A DNA stretch of 64,000 nt from an uncultured Flavobacteriales bacterium (lineage in GTDB: Bacteria > Bacteroidota > Bacteroidia > Flavobacteriales_D > Crocinitomicaceae), in NCBI GenBank assembly GCA_913054135.1, contig CAJXJK010000004.1, positions 268,121 to 332,120 of the forward strand. The letters run 5' to 3'. The notes below the pieces were generated by a model. It was not told the origin of the DNA. It worked only from the letters and a program-made list of their open reading frames with translations, and did not search any database. The position numbers and the translations under genes are program-made. Below, in pieces: positions 62,563-64,000 of the stretch (position 1 is the stretch's first letter; each line of letters starts with the position of its first letter).

Positions 62563-63860
62563 AAAAGTTTACTTCATATTTCAATTCTGAATTTCCTGAA
62601 TCGGGTAATATCAACTTCTATCTAGCTATTTCGGGAGGGAAAGATTCTATGGCGCTATCTCACTTGTTAGTTCAATCTGGTATTAAACATACTTTATTAC
62701 ACTGTAATTTTAAATTAAGAGGACATGAATCTGATGAGGACGAACAGTTTGTAAAAGCGCACGCCGAAAAATATCAACTTAAGTGCATTACTAAATCTTT
62801 TGATACCGCATCAGAATCTGATAAGAGAGGTGATAACATCCAACTTACTGCTAGAAACTTAAGATACGAGTGGTTCAATCAAATGATGTTAGAAGCTCCT
62901 GCAAATATTTTGCTGACCGCTCATCACCGAGACGACAGCATTGAAACTTTTTTTATAAATCTCTTAAGAGGTACTGGAATTAGAGGACTACACGGGATTC
63001 CTGCTAGAAATGGTCAGATTTATAGACCCTTAATTAATTTTGAATTATCAGAAATTTTCAAGTTTATTGAAGAACATAATATTGACTATCGTCAAGACAG
63101 TTCTAACTCTCAAAACAAGTATTTAAGAAATAAAATAAGGCATTCATTAATTCCGCTAATTGAAGAGCTTTCACCAGAATTTAGAAAAAAATTTACGGCG
63201 CTTTTTGCTGAACAAAATCAATTGGACAGCTTTTTAAAGGAACAAATCAAGAATACAATATACCCGCATTTAATAGACCACAAGAATTATTTAGGGATAT
63301 CAATTGATTCGATTAATGATTCCTTTTTAGCCAAGCTTTTTTTAAAGGAATATGGCATTCATAGATCTCGAACAGCAGAGTTTTTTAAGTTTACTCAAAG
63401 TATCACAGGATCACTTTTCCAAAGTTCTTCTCATACATTTTTAAAGGACAGGGAACAGATTCTATTTAAACCAAATGGGACGCCTACAAAAGGTAAGGAA
63501 AAAACAATTGAACTTTATGAGCTTCCAATTACTGTGAATAATTGGCGTCTTTCTGCTCAAAATGTAAACATAAACGAACTCAAAGATAATCCTAAGCTTT
63601 TTCTTGATCTAGAGAAACTATCCTTCCCAATCAAGATGAGACCATGGGAGAATTCTGATAGGATTATTCCCTTCGGTATGAATGGTTCCAAACTTGTCAG
63701 CGATATTTTAATAGATAAAAAATATAATCGATTTCAAAAAGATGAACTTATGGTTCTCAGTGATTCCGAAAACAGACTTATTGCCATCCCTGGTATGATG
63801 ATATCAAACCAAGTTCGTATATCTAAAGATTCAACACAGAGTTTAGTTTTATCTGAGTAA
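62556..63860 (+). CDS. tilS: tRNA(Ile)-lysidine synthase
   Basis: This 434-residue enzyme has the N-type ATP pyrophosphatase loop ISGGKDSMALSHLL and LTAHHRDDSIETFFINLLRGTGIRGLHGI. The middle substrate-binding region has SSNSQNKYLRNKIRHSLIPL. The C-terminal TilS domain has MRPWENSDRIIPFGMNG and RLIAIPGMMISNQVRI. It converts the wobble C34 of tRNA-Ile(CAU) to lysidine so that it reads AUA codons. The start is GTG 62556, inside the pabB end, so the two are coupled. Confidence 0.96.
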   Translation: MLEKFTSYFNSEFPESGNINFYLAISGGKDSMALSHLLVQSGIKHTLLHCNFKLRGHESDEDEQFVKAHAEKYQLKCITKSFDTASESDKRGDNIQLTARNLRYEWFNQMMLEAPANILLTAHHRDDSIETFFINLLRGTGIRGLHGIPARNGQIYRPLINFELSEIFKFIEEHNIDYRQDSSNSQNKYLRNKIRHSLIPLIEELSPEFRKKFTALFAEQNQLDSFLKEQIKNTIYPHLIDHKNYLGISIDSINDSFLAKLFLKEYGIHRSRTAEFFKFTQSITGSLFQSSSHTFLKDREQILFKPNGTPTKGKEKTIELYELPITVNNWRLSAQNVNINELKDNPKLFLDLEKLSFPIKMRPWENSDRIIPFGMNGSKLVSDILIDKKYNRFQKDELMVLSDSENRLIAIPGMMISNQVRISKDSTQSLVLSE

Positions 63861-63956
63861 GATCTATCTTGCTTAATTATTTCAAAAGGTAAGTTAAACC
63901 AAACCCTTTTCTTTCTAGTGGTAAAAGTTGAATGGTTTTCACGGGTACAAACAAAA

Positions 63957-63988
63957 ATACCCCTACTACCAAAAGGTAATAGGGGTAT
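63957..63988 (-). terminator. Minus-strand terminator for a gene beyond the right edge
   Basis: ATACCCCTACTACC - AAAA - GGTAATAGGGGTAT is a 14-bp stem with one mismatch. On the minus strand it is followed by TTTTTGTTTG. There is no T tract on the plus strand, so it does not end tilS. It probably terminates a minus-strand gene that lies right of 64000. The rest of 63861-64000 shows no gene. Confidence 0.78.
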
Positions 63989-64000
63989 AAAAAGTGGCAT

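Noticed and set aside
63734..64000. Minus-strand open frame of 88 codons at the right edge
   Set aside because: It is antisense to the tilS end and runs through a clear terminator stem; composition does not look like protein.
1..64000. CRISPR arrays, tRNA/rRNA genes, insertion sequences, prophage or integrase genes
   Set aside because: Looked for and not seen: no regular short repeats with spacers, no cloverleaf-like sequence in the gaps, no transposase or integrase motifs in the frames.

Overview
The window is one AT-rich chromosomal stretch from a member of the Bacteroidota, most likely order Flavobacteriales (Crocinitomicaceae/Cryomorphaceae-like; this placement is inference). Supporting signs are: type IX secretion (T9SS) parts and at least five T9SS cargo proteins with C-terminal sorting domains; a PorP/SprF protein; FKBP proteins with and without lipoprotein signals; promoters with the Bacteroidota -7 element TAnnTTTG placed very close to start codons; frequent TTG/GTG starts; and many TAATG/ATGA overlaps. 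I saw no tRNA, rRNA, CRISPR array, insertion sequence or prophage.

Layout. 1-6.6 kb: a T9SS surface module made of a giant PKD-repeat adhesin (5' end outside the window), a PorP/SprF protein and a PorE-like OmpA lipoprotein-type protein, closed by a strong terminator. 6.7-9.7 kb: two coupled FKBP isomerases, then a convergent two-gene membrane unit (HTTM-like protein plus a W-x-x-F-A-P protein) reminiscent of SdpA/SdpB. 9.7-24.1 kb: a long plus-strand run with fahA, rel/spoT, a Fur-family regulator, a STAS protein, purA, an OstA/LptA-like protein, a propeller-SpoIIE phosphatase, an LpxD-like acyltransferase, a second (GAF-like) SpoIIE phosphatase and two duplicated membrane proteins. One STAS protein and two SpoIIE phosphatases hint at partner-switching signalling.

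24-41.8 kb: acs; alkB with a 47-residue lipoprotein missed by length filters; a VCBS/UnbV surface protein; a MarR-DoxX pair with three copies of a palindromic operator; a bestrophin channel; a three-gene exported TPR-CHAT/OmpA-like/membrane operon; two overlapping T9SS cargo genes; and a polytopic membrane protein. 41.9-49 kb: folE and a GreA-like protein that diverge with almost no leaders, then a minus-strand run adk-obg-MORN lipoprotein-bioB-bioF-bioD.

49-64 kb: clpB; two tandem tiny paralogous lipoproteins; a 2-hydroxyacid dehydrogenase; a Kelch-like T9SS cargo; mgtE; a cupredoxin-like/PKD T9SS cargo; a second VCBS/UnbV giant, paralogous to the one at 27.6 kb; and pabB-tilS. Most of the window is housekeeping and surface biology. 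The less ordinary parts are the MarR palindrome set, the CHAT operon, the Sdp-like pair, the twin micro-lipoproteins, and a perfect hairpin lying inside a signal-peptide coding region.
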